35,912 nt of DNA from Leptolyngbya sp. CCY15150 (GCF_016888135.1 NZ_JACSWB010000150.1:1-35912); one strand, 5' to 3'; shown: positions 26,547-34,881, counted from the first letter of the stretch. Numbers and translations are program-made. The notes: generated by a model not told the origin, from the sequence alone.

Positions 26547-26977
26547 GGTTTTCACTCCACGCTAATTGTGTATATCACTTACAGGCCCTTTGCCCATGTC
26601 AAATGGAAGACTTGCCGAACATCCACCTGATGCGTGTATCGGCTTTAGGACAGTGGTTAAGTCGTTAAGCTGCTTTCGCCAAAGCATAGACATAAATCTA
26701 TGTTTTAATCGAAAACCATACCTTTAAGTTTATGCAATACCTGGCTCACAAGCAGCATTTTCCACACCATAATTGCCTCAGATTTGTCGAATTCTTTGAT
26801 AACCGCAACTTATGATTTGAATCGGTTCGGCTACACCACACCTGATTTCTAGGATGCTTTTGACAACTTACGGGATCATGAGTCTGATTTTGCCCGACGG
26901 GTTTTAGAATGAGAAGGTCGCCGCTTACAGCAGTTGGTGCTGTCGGTATAGCTCCAACCTTTTTAAACTAATCAGCT
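26547..26977. other. Gene-free stretch upstream of dgkA
   Basis: About 430 bases, AT-rich in the middle. No intact gene, terminator or known RNA motif is visible. A short open stretch near 26850-26910 (frame reading DAFDNLRDHESDFARRVLE) could be the tail of a decayed gene, but there is too little to name it. Confidence 0.4.
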
Positions 26978-27349
26978 ATGTCTAACAAATTTCGTTCACC
27001 TGGTTATCATCCAACCCGGAAGCTAAAGGTGATCCTGGCGGGTCTCCATGTTGCGGTAGTCACTGATTTTAGTGTTGCTTATAAGATCATCTTGTCGGTG
27101 CCCGTTTTAGGCGGTGCTTTTCTTTTTCACCAATGGGTAGATGCTGGCTTAATATTGCTCGCAATGGGGCTAATGCTTATTTCTGAATTATTTAACAGTG
27201 CAATTGAAGTCCTGTGCGACTTTGTTGAGCCTCAGCAAAATGATCGTATCCGAGTCAGTAAAGATATTGCAGCAGCGGCGGCTGGACTCAGTATTCTGGT
27301 ATGGGCAACGATTTTAATTATTGAAAGCATCCATCTCGTTCAACTATAG
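26978..27349 (+). CDS. dgkA: Diacylglycerol kinase / undecaprenol kinase family protein
   Basis: A 123-residue membrane protein of the small DgkA family with three hydrophobic segments. The family motif is complete: ELFNSAIEVLCD with E70, N73 and E77, followed by KDIAAAAAGLSIL, which corresponds to the nucleotide-binding K-D of the family. It transfers phosphate from ATP to diacylglycerol or undecaprenol in the inner membrane. In cyanobacteria and Gram-positives the undecaprenol role is plausible, which would link it to glycan carrier recycling. The acidic residue near position 30 is Asp (VVTDFS) instead of the Glu of E. coli DgkA. The ATG at 26978 is the first start; no clear ribosome-binding site. 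Confidence 0.88.
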   Translation: MSNKFRSPGYHPTRKLKVILAGLHVAVVTDFSVAYKIILSVPVLGGAFLFHQWVDAGLILLAMGLMLISELFNSAIEVLCDFVEPQQNDRIRVSKDIAAAAAGLSILVWATILIIESIHLVQL

Positions 27350-27412
27350 TAAAGGAAGTCTGTAAGAAAGTAGTTAGAACCAGCAGATGTTATTTAAGGC
27401 GGATGGAGAATT

Positions 27413-27616
27413 ATGATCCCAGTTAATAAAGCTCAGCAATAGTTGCAAGATTTGATCGATTCGGTGAGCCAGTCTCATCAATCCATTATTATTGCTGGAC
27501 AGAGTAGCGGCGAATTGATATTCAACACCCAGCAAAATAGACAACCCTTGCGGTATCTGATTCTGATCATCACCCTACGACTTCCCTACATTAGCCGTCA
27601 AGAACCATCAAAATAG
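27413..27616 (+). pseudogene. Broken Phd/YefM-type antitoxin gene
   Basis: From the ATG at 27413 (with GGAG 4 bases upstream) the frame reads MIPVNKAQQ, an in-frame TAG (27440-27442, probably from CAG), then LQDLIDSVSQ and SHQSIIIAGQSSGELIF. Antitoxins of the Phd/YefM group normally read AQxxLxxLIxxVxxSHxPIxIxGxxxxAVLIS. The match covers the whole DNA-binding half, then degrades; the usual AVLISEEDW is lost. The 3' end runs 9 bases into the convergent marR gene. No toxin gene is next to it. A decayed antitoxin is the likely reading. Confidence 0.6.
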
Positions 27617-28057
27617 GGATTGAATACGGTTGAGCAATACTCGTAAAAGTTCCATTTCTGAAGGATCTAAGGGTTCGAGGTGCTGTTGAATATCCCAGAT
27701 GTGGGCAGGAAAAACTTGCTCGAAAAGCTGCTGACCAGTAGCTGTGAGTCGCACAATGACGCTGCGGCGGTTGTCTGGAGGAGTTTCTCTTGTGACCAGG
27801 CCTTTTCGTTCGAGGCGGTCAACAACTCCGGTCAGGGTACCCTTCGTAATCAATGTTTTTTCACCAATGTCTCCCATGCTCATGCCCGGGGTGTTACCTA
27901 GGGTAGCGACGACATCAAACTGGGCCGGAGTTAGATCATACTGTCGCACAAAGGTTTCAGAATAGCTCGAAAAGGCTTGATAAGCTCTGACAAGCGCCCT
28001 AACGGTGGCAAGACTTGGCTCTGAAGTGACAGCTTGGGAGGTACTGGGGAAAGACAT
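27608..28057 (-). CDS. MarR family transcriptional regulator
   Basis: 149 residues with a winged helix-turn-helix flanked by dimerisation helices: RQYDLTPAQFDVVATLGNTPGMSMGDIGEKTLITKGTLTGVVDRLERKGLVTRETPPDNRRSVIVRLTATGQQLFEQV. The recognition helix (TKGTLTGVVDRLERKGLV) and the wing DRR are well conserved. No Cys is present, so thiol-based quinone sensing of the YodB/QsrR kind is not available to it. The ATG at 28057 lies 16 bases from an inverted repeat AATAGT-N10-ACTATT, which suggests autorepression. The same site type recurs near the dioxygenase/reductase genes, its probable targets. Confidence 0.92.
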   Translation of the reverse strand: MSFPSTSQAVTSEPSLATVRALVRAYQAFSSYSETFVRQYDLTPAQFDVVATLGNTPGMSMGDIGEKTLITKGTLTGVVDRLERKGLVTRETPPDNRRSVIVRLTATGQQLFEQVFPAHIWDIQQHLEPLDPSEMELLRVLLNRIQSLF

Positions 28058-28073
28058 AGCTTATCTGGCGGTC

Positions 28074-28095
28074 AATAGTTTTAGTCAGTACTATT
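28074..28095. promoter_or_regulatory. Candidate MarR operator at the marR promoter
   Basis: The inverted repeat AATAGT-N10-ACTATT lies 17-38 bases upstream of the marR ATG, where a core promoter should be. An identical repeat with the same spacing is at 30301-30322. Its inner 13-mer GTTTTAGTCAGTA recurs with one change at 30103-30115 in front of the dioxygenase gene. Confidence 0.6.
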
Positions 28096-28146
28096 CTAGT
28101 GGGTAGGGGCAAGTTTTTACAGTGCCTGTTCGTGAGAAAGGCTCAA

Positions 28147-28181
28147 GCTGCTCCTGAGCTTGGGACATGTTCAGGAACAGC
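28147..28181 (-). terminator. Possible terminator hairpin 3' of the reductase gene
   Basis: Eleven-base arms with one mismatch (GCTGCTCCTGA at 28147-28157, TCAGGAACAGC at 28171-28181) and a 13-base spacer lie about 75 bases past the glutathionyl-hydroquinone reductase stop and ahead of marR. There is only a short T-rich tail. Probably a terminator for the dioxygenase-reductase unit. Confidence 0.4.
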
Positions 28182-28254
28182 CTTGACAGGTTTGTCGGTG
28201 GGAAGCTGGGAAGCATAGCTACGCAGCCTCAGCCAGTGCCATCCTAGATGGGGG

Positions 28255-29217
28255 CTAGCGATCGCGTCCATGGGCCATCCCGTAGTCAAGATCTGGCCCG
28301 GCAGGCACAATGCCGTTGGGGTTGAGTTCGGGTAGCCCAGCGTAGTAGAGCTGCTTGACATGCTCAATGCTGCACCATTCAGCCACCCCCGGCTGCTGAT
28401 ACAGCTCACGGCAGTAGGCCCATAGGTTGGGGAAATCCACCAGGCGCTTGAGGTTGGTCTTGAACAATCCGTGATAGGCCAGATCAAAGCGAAACAAGGT
28501 GGTGAACATACACCAGTCGGCCAGGGTGATTTGCTCGCCCACTAGGTAGCGCTGCTGACCCAGAACCCCTTCCCAGTGATTGAGTGCCTCAAATAACTCA
28601 GTGACTGCACTGTTGTAGGCGGTTTGGGAGGCGGCAAAGCCGCTGCGGTAGACGCCATTGTTGATCGGCTGGTAGATGGCGTCGATGGCCGCGTCGATGG
28701 CGGGGCGCAGGGCCTCGGGATAAAAGTCGCGCTTGGGGAAGGCGGCAAATTCGTTAAAGTCCGAGTTCAACATTTGAATGATCTGCCGCGACTCGTTGTT
28801 GACAATGGTTTGGGTTTGCTTGTCCCACAGCACCGGCACGGTGACTCGCCCGCTGTAGTCGGCCTTGGCGCGGGTATAGATCTGCCACAGATAGTCGGCT
28901 CCGTAGAGGCTGTCGGGAATGCTGCCGAAGCGTTCAGAAAATGTCCAGCCTTGGTCACTGATCACCGGATCCACGATGGAGAGGCTGATCACGTCTTGCA
29001 GCCCTTTGAGCGATCGCAGCAATACCGTCCGGTGCGCCCAAGGACAGCCCAGGGACACATATAGGTGGTAGCGCCCCGGCTCTGCCTTAAAGCCGCTGGA
29101 GCCGTTCGCTGTAATCCAGTTGTGAAATAGCGTGGGCATCCGCTTGAACTGGCCGGAGTCGTCGCGCTCAGTCCATTCGGTGATCCATTGGCCGTCGATC
29201 AGTTTGCCAAGTGCCAT
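28255..29217 (-). CDS. Glutathionyl-hydroquinone reductase (Xi-class GST, YqjG/ECM4-like)
   Basis: 320 residues. The N-terminal thioredoxin-fold part contains YHLYVSLGCPWAHR with catalytic C58, the invariant S-x-GCPWA of this class, then DPVISDQGWTFSE and VPVLWDKQTQTIVNNESRQIIQML (glutathione gamma-glutamyl contact ES). A helical C-terminal domain with QPINNGVYRSGFA and RFDLAYHGLFKTN completes the family pattern; length is typical. It reduces glutathionyl-hydroquinones to hydroquinones in the cytoplasm, part of quinone detoxification. It lies 66 bases downstream of the dioxygenase gene on the same strand and is probably co-transcribed with it. Confidence 0.93.
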   Translation of the reverse strand: MALGKLIDGQWITEWTERDDSGQFKRMPTLFHNWITANGSSGFKAEPGRYHLYVSLGCPWAHRTVLLRSLKGLQDVISLSIVDPVISDQGWTFSERFGSIPDSLYGADYLWQIYTRAKADYSGRVTVPVLWDKQTQTIVNNESRQIIQMLNSDFNEFAAFPKRDFYPEALRPAIDAAIDAIYQPINNGVYRSGFAASQTAYNSAVTELFEALNHWEGVLGQQRYLVGEQITLADWCMFTTLFRFDLAYHGLFKTNLKRLVDFPNLWAYCRELYQQPGVAEWCSIEHVKQLYYAGLPELNPNGIVPAGPDLDYGMAHGRDR

Positions 29218-29283
29218 AGAAATGTCTCCGTTGTAGGGTGGGTGGGGGCAGAGGGGAAAGGTATGGAGGGAAGCATCAACTGT

Positions 29284-30072
29284 TTAACTATCCATCCAAC
29301 ATCCATCAAATTGATAGACGGCCATGCTGAAGGCTCCGTAGGTAAACCCTTGATTGACCTGGTGTCCTTGACCGCCTGCCCCCAAGGCCACAAATAGCGG
29401 CAGCAGGTGCTCGTCGGTGGGATGGTTGCGTTCGGCATGGGGGGCGACTTGGCGGTAGTTGAGCAGGGCGGCAAGGTCGTTTTGGTCGATGGCTTTCGCC
29501 AGCCAGGTGTCAAACTCGATAGCCCAGGCGGGTGGCGCGGCATGGTAGTCGCTGTTGAACGCAGCCATGTTGTGGGTGGCGGCTCCACTGCCAATGATCA
29601 GCACGCCTTCGTCCCGCAGGCAGGCCAGGGCTTTGCCCAAGTGTAGGTGGTGAGCAGGGGTTTCCTGCGGCTGCAACGACAGCAGCGTCACCGGAATCTG
29701 ACCTGCGGGACTCATCAAAATCAGCGGCGTCCAGGCTCCGTGGTCGTAGCCGCGATCGCTGTTGAACTGAGGAGCAAAGCCTGCTTCAGCCAGTAACTCA
29801 GCTACCCGCTTCGCCAAGGTGGGGCTGCCCGGTGCCCGATAGACCAGCTCTGACAGGTGGGGCGGAAAGCCGCCGAAGTCGTAGATGGTCTGGGGCTGGG
29901 GGTTGGTGCTCAGGGTAGGCTGGTCGGTGAGCCAATGGGCCGAGATCACCAACATGGCAGTGGGCTGTTCTGGCAGACTAGCCAAGAGCTGGCGCAAAAA
30001 GTCTTGGGTGGGGCCAGTGCGGATGGGCAGGTCTGGCGCGCCGTGGGAGATGAAGAAGGTGGGGAGAGTCAT
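29284..30072 (-). CDS. LigB/DODA-type extradiol ring-cleavage dioxygenase (YgiD-like)
   Basis: 262 residues of the class III extradiol dioxygenase family (4,5-DOPA dioxygenase, YgiD). Candidate Fe(II)-ligand His are H10 (FISHGAPDL) and H46 (VISAHWLTD), with later conserved His in YDHGAWTPL, GSGAATHNM and the motif NHPTDEHLLPLFVALGA. Length is typical. It opens catechol-type rings using O2 in the cytoplasm; the natural substrate is unknown in cyanobacteria. A -10-like TATACT (minus strand, about 30117-30112) lies 40 bases upstream and overlaps a copy of the MarR-site core. With the hydroquinone reductase it makes a sensible catechol/quinone disposal pair. Confidence 0.92.
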   Translation of the reverse strand: MTLPTFFISHGAPDLPIRTGPTQDFLRQLLASLPEQPTAMLVISAHWLTDQPTLSTNPQPQTIYDFGGFPPHLSELVYRAPGSPTLAKRVAELLAEAGFAPQFNSDRGYDHGAWTPLILMSPAGQIPVTLLSLQPQETPAHHLHLGKALACLRDEGVLIIGSGAATHNMAAFNSDYHAAPPAWAIEFDTWLAKAIDQNDLAALLNYRQVAPHAERNHPTDEHLLPLFVALGAGGQGHQVNQGFTYGAFSMAVYQFDGCWMDS

Positions 30073-30102
30073 TGGTGGGGCAATATAATTTGTGTTCAGA
30101 TT

Positions 30103-30115
30103 GTTTTAGTTAGTA
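30103..30115 (-). promoter_or_regulatory. Candidate MarR-site core over the dioxygenase promoter
   Basis: GTTTTAGTTAGTA matches the centre of the marR-promoter site (GTTTTAGTCAGTA at 28078-28090) at 12 of 13 bases, in the same orientation and at a similar distance from the start codon (31 against 21 bases). It overlaps a TATACT -10 hexamer on the minus strand. The outer ACTATT arm is not conserved here. Confidence 0.5.
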
Positions 30116-30300
30116 TAAAATTCGGGGGGGGACTTCAGGGTGCAAGGGACTGCATAGAAGTGTTCTGGGCGATATGGACAGCGACTAGAAATCCTGGGTG
30201 GGTCTTTTGGGGACTGTGTTTGCGGTAACGAGGGCGATCGCCATGAGGACAGCAGGCAGCGCCAGCGAAGGATGAGTCGCCCCCTGATTCTCCTGGCTCA

Positions 30301-30322
30301 AATAGTCTGTATTAGAACTATT
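30301..30322. promoter_or_regulatory. Second AATAGT-N10-ACTATT inverted repeat
   Basis: Half-sites and spacing are identical to the marR-promoter repeat at 28074-28095, though the 10-base spacer differs. A TATTAT hexamer on the plus strand (30319-30324) overlaps the right arm. It is 230 bases upstream of the dioxygenase start and 380 upstream of the hydrolase start, so which gene it serves is open. Confidence 0.5.
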
Positions 30323-30704
30323 ATGATTTTAAGGTATCACCTCTGAGGGGCGATCGCAACCCTACGCCAAAACTTTTGTTATCCAAGAGACTCTACGTTT
30401 CAACCACTTCATGGATGCGTAACACCCCGTTAAGGTTAGCCATAGTTCTGCCCCGTTGATTCCTTGCAAGATGATTGGCGCTAGCAGAACGGGAGCGAGA
30501 CGCCCAGGTTCCGATTTCATAGCCTCATTCAGCAACGCCTAACGGTGGAGTATACTGACAACAACGTCGGTGCCTTTGATCGGCTTATGGGTCGCTGAGT
30601 GGAAACGTTGAAATCGACTAACTGCGGTGCGGCGGTTTTTCCTTGCTCGGTCTATATATGCCCCTATCAATAGTAGTTAGGCTGAACGTCCATAGAGTAG
30701 CGAC

Positions 30705-31616
30705 ATGAAACCAGCGAATACCTGGAGCATTTGGGAAGAATTTAGAGCTGCACAGCAAGAGATTCTTCTGCCAGCAGGCCAAGTTGCTCACATTCCTCTT
30801 TCTGTCAGATATGTTGATGTGGGAGAAGCTCAGCGAGGCACAATCTTACTGATGCATGGGATCCCAACATGGGGATATCTCTATCACGCTGTTATTCCCA
30901 TCTTAGTAGATGCTGGATACCGGATTTTGGCTCCAGATTTTCTGGGTCATGGCTGGTCAGATCGCCGCGATCGCTTCGATCGATCCTTTCAAGATCAAGC
31001 GCGCATGATTATTGCCCTTCTGTCAGCGCTCAACCTGAAGTGTGTGGATGTTGTTGGGCACGATACCGGTGGTGCCGTTGCTCTTATTCTAGCCATTGAG
31101 CACCAAGATTATGTTAATCGTCTTATTATCTCAAATTCTGTTTGCTACGACCGATTTGACGATGATATGCTCGATTTCGGGCATCCTTTAAGATGGAAAA
31201 CTCGTCCGATATCAGATTTGGTCACGGCGCTTGAAGAAAGTCTTGTAGCAGGGCTTTCTGACCAAAACCAGCTTACCCATGAGTTTCGGCAAGGCATTAT
31301 TGCTCCTTGGGCTAGTGAGGAAGGTAAGCTAAGCTTGCTGCGCAATGCTGCTGCGCTCAATGCAAACCAGACGATGGCGCTCGTCGATCGCCATGGAACT
31401 ATCTCTGCTCAGACCATGATTTTATGGGGAATGGATGACCCTTGGCAGAAGGCAGAAGATGGTAAGCAATTGGCTCAAGAAATTCCTGGTGCTGTTTTCC
31501 GCGCTATTGATGGCGCTTCACATTGGGTGCAACAAGATGCACCAGAAAAGTTCTGTGAAGCACTATTAGAGTTTTTCGCCATTGTGCCTAACAGCCGCAA
31601 TGTCCCGGAACGTTGA
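30705..31616 (+). CDS. Alpha/beta hydrolase with Asp nucleophile (haloalkane dehalogenase/epoxide hydrolase-like)
   Basis: 303 residues. Oxyanion stretch HGIPTWGYLYH (51-61), DFLGHGWSD (79-86), nucleophile elbow VVGHDTGGAVAL with D120, acid region LWGMDDPWQ and catalytic H273 in GASHWVQQD. Asp in place of Ser at the elbow puts it with haloalkane dehalogenases, epoxide hydrolases and related C-X or C-O bond hydrolases. True haloalkane dehalogenases have Trp straight after this Asp; here it is Thr, so dehalogenation should not be assumed. Cytoplasmic; no signal peptide. The ATG at 30705 follows a promoter-like AT-rich stretch. It is a single plus-strand gene next to the quinone-response genes. 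Substrate unknown. Confidence 0.85.
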   Translation: MKPANTWSIWEEFRAAQQEILLPAGQVAHIPLSVRYVDVGEAQRGTILLMHGIPTWGYLYHAVIPILVDAGYRILAPDFLGHGWSDRRDRFDRSFQDQARMIIALLSALNLKCVDVVGHDTGGAVALILAIEHQDYVNRLIISNSVCYDRFDDDMLDFGHPLRWKTRPISDLVTALEESLVAGLSDQNQLTHEFRQGIIAPWASEEGKLSLLRNAAALNANQTMALVDRHGTISAQTMILWGMDDPWQKAEDGKQLAQEIPGAVFRAIDGASHWVQQDAPEKFCEALLEFFAIVPNSRNVPER

Positions 31617-31955
31617 AGGATACTGGGAGCTAGTGAAAATTATCTGCATCCGGCAGTTGCGATCATGAGAGATGTTGTTCCCCTACTACCGACCTAGTGG
31701 CTGCATGGTGAAATGTGGTGCTTACTACAGTCGCGATCGCCCCCCTGGATGCGATCGCTTCTCCTAACATCGCAAGTCCTGATCTCAGCTTAGTTGCGCG
31801 CTTCATGTCCACATATCATGCCTACAGATCATGCCTACAGATCATGCCCACAGTATGTTGATCTTCACCCAAACTCAAGCAATTCTCAGGATTATCCGGC
31901 ATTCTAAAGGTAGTGGAACATCTTTCTTCCCTGCCTGTTGCTAGAGTCTTTGCCC
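31617..31955. other. Gene-free stretch between hydrolase and GH63-like gene
   Basis: About 340 bases with two HIP1 sites near 31735-31760 and a 3 x 13 bp tandem repeat at 31815-31853. I see no gene and no clear terminator. Confidence 0.45.
31815..31853. repeat. Three 13-bp tandem repeats
   Basis: Three adjacent copies of ATCATGCCTACAG, the third with one change (CCCACAG). They lie about 100 bases upstream of the GH63-like gene, within its probable promoter region. Slippage product or spaced regulator sites; no way to choose from sequence. Confidence 0.8.
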
Positions 31956-34673
31956 ATGCCTTTACCCATGTCTATGACCCCAGAACATGAACGCTTGCAA
32001 GCTGCCCAAAATTCGCAAACCCCCTGGAAAAAGTGGGGCCCCTACCTAAGCGATCGCCAGTGGGGTACCGTGCGAGAAGACTATAGCGCCACGGGCGAAG
32101 CGTGGGATACCTTCTCCCATCAGCAATCTCACGCTCGCGCCTACCGCTGGGGTGAAGACGGTCTGGGCGGCATCAGCGACGACCAGCAGCTCCTGTGCTT
32201 TGGATTGGCTCTTTGGAACGGTCAGGATCCAGTGTTGAAAGAACGGCTGTTTGGCCTGACAGGCCCCCAAGGCAACCACGGCGAAGACGTGAAGGAATAC
32301 TACTTTTACCTCGACAGCACCCCTACCCATAGCTACCTGAAATTTCTCTATAAGTATCCCCAGTCCGCATATCCCTATGCTGATCTAGTGGACGAAAACC
32401 AGCGTCGGGGACGAGGCGATATGGAGTATGAGTTACTAGATACCGGCGTATTTGATGAAGATCGCTACTTCGATGTGCTGGTGGAATACGCCAAAGCCGA
32501 TCCCGAGGATCTGCTAATCCAGATTGAGGTGATCAACCGGGGCCCCGAGACCGCCACCCTGCACCTGCTGCCAACCCTGTGGTTTCGCAACACTTGGTCT
32601 TGGGAAGAAGGCAGCAAAAAGCCTCTGCTCAAGGTGTTGGATGCGCATGATCACATCAGCACCATCGAAGCATCCCATTCTATCCTGGGAAGCTACTGGC
32701 TTCACTGTGCCAGCGATGAGCGACTACCGCTGTACTTCACCGACAATGAAACCAACTATGCCCAGCTTTTTAACGTAGAAAACACGTCTCCCTATGTCAA
32801 AGACGGTATTCACGCAGCGGTGATGGATGGCAACACAGCGGCGGTCAATCCTCAGCAGGTAGGAACCAAAGCGGCTCCTCATTACCGCTTGAAGTTAGAG
32901 CCAGGAGACTGTCAAACTGTTCGGCTACGCCTGAATCAAACAGCCATGCCGGAAGCTCCCTTCGACCAGAACTTTGACACAACTCTGCAGGCACGGCGGC
33001 AGGAAGCTGATACCTTCTACCAGGCTATAACGCCCTTCGAGTTGAGCGACGATCAGCGCACGATTCAGCGGCAGGCTTTTGCTGGTTTACTCTGGAGCAA
33101 GCAGTTTTACAACTATACCGTTCAAGACTGGCTGCAGGGCGATCCGACCATGCCTGCTCCACCGACGGGGCATCAGCAAGGACGCAACGCCAATTGGCGG
33201 CATCTGGATGCTGCCGATATTATTTCCATGCCCGACACGTGGGAGTACCCCTGGTTTGCTGCCTGGGATCTGGCTTTTCACTGCATTCCCTTGGCTATGG
33301 TTGATGCGGAGTTTGCCAAGTACCAGCTCGACATCATGACACGGGAATGGTACATGCACCCCAATGGGCAGCTACCCGCCTACGAATGGGCTTTTGGGGA
33401 TGTGAACCCGCCGGTTCATGCTTGGGCTACCTGGCGAGTTTATAAGATTGAGCAGAAGCAAACAGGGAAGGGAGACAGAATCTTTCTAGAGCGGGTTTTT
33501 CAAAAGCTGCTGCTCAATTTTACCTGGTGGGTCAACCGTAAAGATATGGAAGGTAAGAATGTCTTTGAAGGAGGCTTCCTAGGACTTGACAATATTGGCG
33601 TTTTTGACCGCAGTGCCGAACTTCCCACAGGGGGAACCCTGGAACAGTCGGACAGCACTAGCTGGATGGCCATGTACTGCCTCAACATGCTGGAAATTGC
33701 CCTAGAGCTAGCCTGCGAAAACCCGGTCTACGAAGATATGGCTACCAAGTTCTTTGAGCACTTCATCTATATCGCCGAAGCCATGAACCACGTCGGTGAT
33801 GATGCCACCCAGCTCTGGGATGACAACGACGGATTCTTCTATGATGTGCTGCATTTGCCCCACGGCGATCGCGTACGGATGAAGACTCGCTCTATGGTGG
33901 GGCTAATTCCTCTGTTTGCGGTGATGACCCTAGACCCAGAGTTGCTGGATCGGGTGCCCAACTTCAAGAAACGATTAGAGTGGTTCATCGACAACCGACC
34001 TGCCCTGAAGCGCAACATCGCCTGTATGGAAACAGTAGGAGTAGGGGAACGGCGCATGTTGGCCCTCTGCTACGCCACGATGGGCCACTCTGAGCCCCAG
34101 GATAAGCTGCGGCGGCTGCTAGAAAAGCTACTAGATGAAGCAGAATTCCTCAGTGATTACGGTGTTCGAGCGCTCTCCAAGTATCATGCTGAGCATCCCT
34201 ACACCTTCCATGCGGATGGGCAGGACTACCGAGTGAATTATGAACCGGCAGAATCGACCAGTGGTCTGTTCGGCGGCAATTCCAACTGGCGTGGGCCTAT
34301 CTGGTTTCCAGTCAATTACCTGATCATCGAATCCCTGCAAAAGTTCCACTATTATTTGGGAGACAGCTATCAGGTAGAATGCCCCACCGGCTCTGGACGC
34401 TGGGTTAATCTGTGGCAGGTTGCCAGCGACTTGTCCCAGCGATTAATGGGCATTTTTCTGCAGGACAAATCTGGGCAGCGCCCCCTCTATGGCGGTATTA
34501 AAAAGTTCCAATCCGACCCCCACTGGCAGCCGTTGATCCAGTTCCACGAATACTTCCACGGCGATAATGGAGCTGGATTGGGAGCTAGTCATCAGACGGG
34601 GTGGACGGGGCTGATTGCCAAGCTAATTCAACAACAAGCGGAATATGCGAAGCAATCAGTTTTAGAAGAATAA
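31956..34673 (+). CDS. GH63-like glucosidase (MGH1-like glycoside hydrolase)
   Basis: About 905 residues with no signal peptide, so cytoplasmic. N-terminal [22 protein letters not shown] is the hallmark of the bacterial MGH1/GH63 group. A beta-sandwich domain (to about 330) is followed by an (alpha/alpha)6 catalytic barrel with [62 protein letters not shown], and near the end [23 protein letters not shown] and [12 protein letters not shown]. Relatives hydrolyse alpha-glucosides or mannosyl/glucosylglycerate, which makes compatible-solute turnover a reasonable guess. Starts at 31938 (TTG), 31956, 31968 and 31974 (ATG) are all in frame; I use the first ATG. It stands alone on its strand. Confidence 0.88.
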   Translation: MPLPMSMTPEHERLQAAQNSQTPWKKWGPYLSDRQWGTVREDYSATGEAWDTFSHQQSHARAYRWGEDGLGGISDDQQLLCFGLALWNGQDPVLKERLFGLTGPQGNHGEDVKEYYFYLDSTPTHSYLKFLYKYPQSAYPYADLVDENQRRGRGDMEYELLDTGVFDEDRYFDVLVEYAKADPEDLLIQIEVINRGPETATLHLLPTLWFRNTWSWEEGSKKPLLKVLDAHDHISTIEASHSILGSYWLHCASDERLPLYFTDNETNYAQLFNVENTSPYVKDGIHAAVMDGNTAAVNPQQVGTKAAPHYRLKLEPGDCQTVRLRLNQTAMPEAPFDQNFDTTLQARRQEADTFYQAITPFELSDDQRTIQRQAFAGLLWSKQFYNYTVQDWLQGDPTMPAPPTGHQQGRNANWRHLDAADIISMPDTWEYPWFAAWDLAFHCIPLAMVDAEFAKYQLDIMTREWYMHPNGQLPAYEWAFGDVNPPVHAWATWRVYKIEQKQTGKGDRIFLERVFQKLLLNFTWWVNRKDMEGKNVFEGGFLGLDNIGVFDRSAELPTGGTLEQSDSTSWMAMYCLNMLEIALELACENPVYEDMATKFFEHFIYIAEAMNHVGDDATQLWDDNDGFFYDVLHLPHGDRVRMKTRSMVGLIPLFAVMTLDPELLDRVPNFKKRLEWFIDNRPALKRNIACMETVGVGERRMLALCYATMGHSEPQDKLRRLLEKLLDEAEFLSDYGVRALSKYHAEHPYTFHADGQDYRVNYEPAESTSGLFGGNSNWRGPIWFPVNYLIIESLQKFHYYLGDSYQVECPTGSGRWVNLWQVASDLSQRLMGIFLQDKSGQRPLYGGIKKFQSDPHWQPLIQFHEYFHGDNGAGLGASHQTGWTGLIAKLIQQQAEYAKQSVLEE

Positions 34674-34701
34674 GTGGCATGGCTGAATCGATAGATGATC
34701 T

Positions 34702-34786
34702 GCCCTCATCCCCAACCCTTCTCCCTAGGGAGAAGGGAGCTAGAACTCCTGTTCCTTCTCTCTGGGAAGAGGGCTAGGGTGAGGGC
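34702..34786. repeat. 85-bp imperfect inverted repeat (REP/MITE-like)
   Basis: The left end GCCCTCATCCCCAACCC pairs with the right end GGGCTAGGGTGAGGGC. Nested inside are CTTCTCCCTAGGGAGAAG (a perfect 18-base palindrome) and CTTCTCTCTGGGAAGAG, so the element can fold into a long cruciform. Sequences of this type (CCCTCA-CCC-AGCCC-TCTCCC) are familiar as scattered intergenic repeats in cyanobacteria. It lies between the convergent GH63-like and ThuA-like genes, where it may also stop transcription. Confidence 0.7.
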
Positions 34787-34808
34787 CGATTGAGCAATTC
34801 ATACTTGT

Positions 34809-34821
34809 ATTCAGCAACGCC
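34809..34821. repeat. 13-mer ATTCAGCAACGCC shared with 30527-30539
   Basis: An exact 13-base match to a site in the 30.1-30.7 kb gene-free region, in the same orientation. The sequence resembles ends seen at insertion-sequence scars in cyanobacteria. With no transposase present it is at most a remnant. Confidence 0.3.
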
Positions 34822-34881
34822 AAATAAGTAATCTCGCTTAATTCAGCTCATCTCCAGGATCAGGCTCTCCTACATGTTCTT

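Larger units (their letters stand above)
30073..30704. other. Gene-free region between dioxygenase and hydrolase
   Basis: About 630 bases without a credible gene. It holds the dioxygenase promoter with an operator-like core (30103-30115), a full AATAGT-N10-ACTATT site (30301-30322), HIP1 sites, and at 30527-30539 the 13-mer ATTCAGCAACGCC, which recurs at 34809-34821. A GTTCTGC/GCAGAAC inverted pair lies around 30446-30490. The second half (30400-30690) may be remnant mobile DNA; no transposase fragment is readable. Confidence 0.5.

Noticed and set aside
26850-26912. Fragment reading DAFDNLRDHESDFARRVLE
   Set aside because: Could be the end of a decayed gene, but only about 20 codons are readable and the frame ahead is broken; not enough to call.
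28143-28487. 114-codon minus-strand frame overlapping the reductase gene
   Set aside because: Out-of-frame shadow of the glutathionyl-hydroquinone reductase.
30595-30650. Possible small RNA with terminator-like GCGGCGGTTTTT
   Set aside because: No stable stem precedes the T-run, and no match to Yfr-type RNAs that I can recognise.
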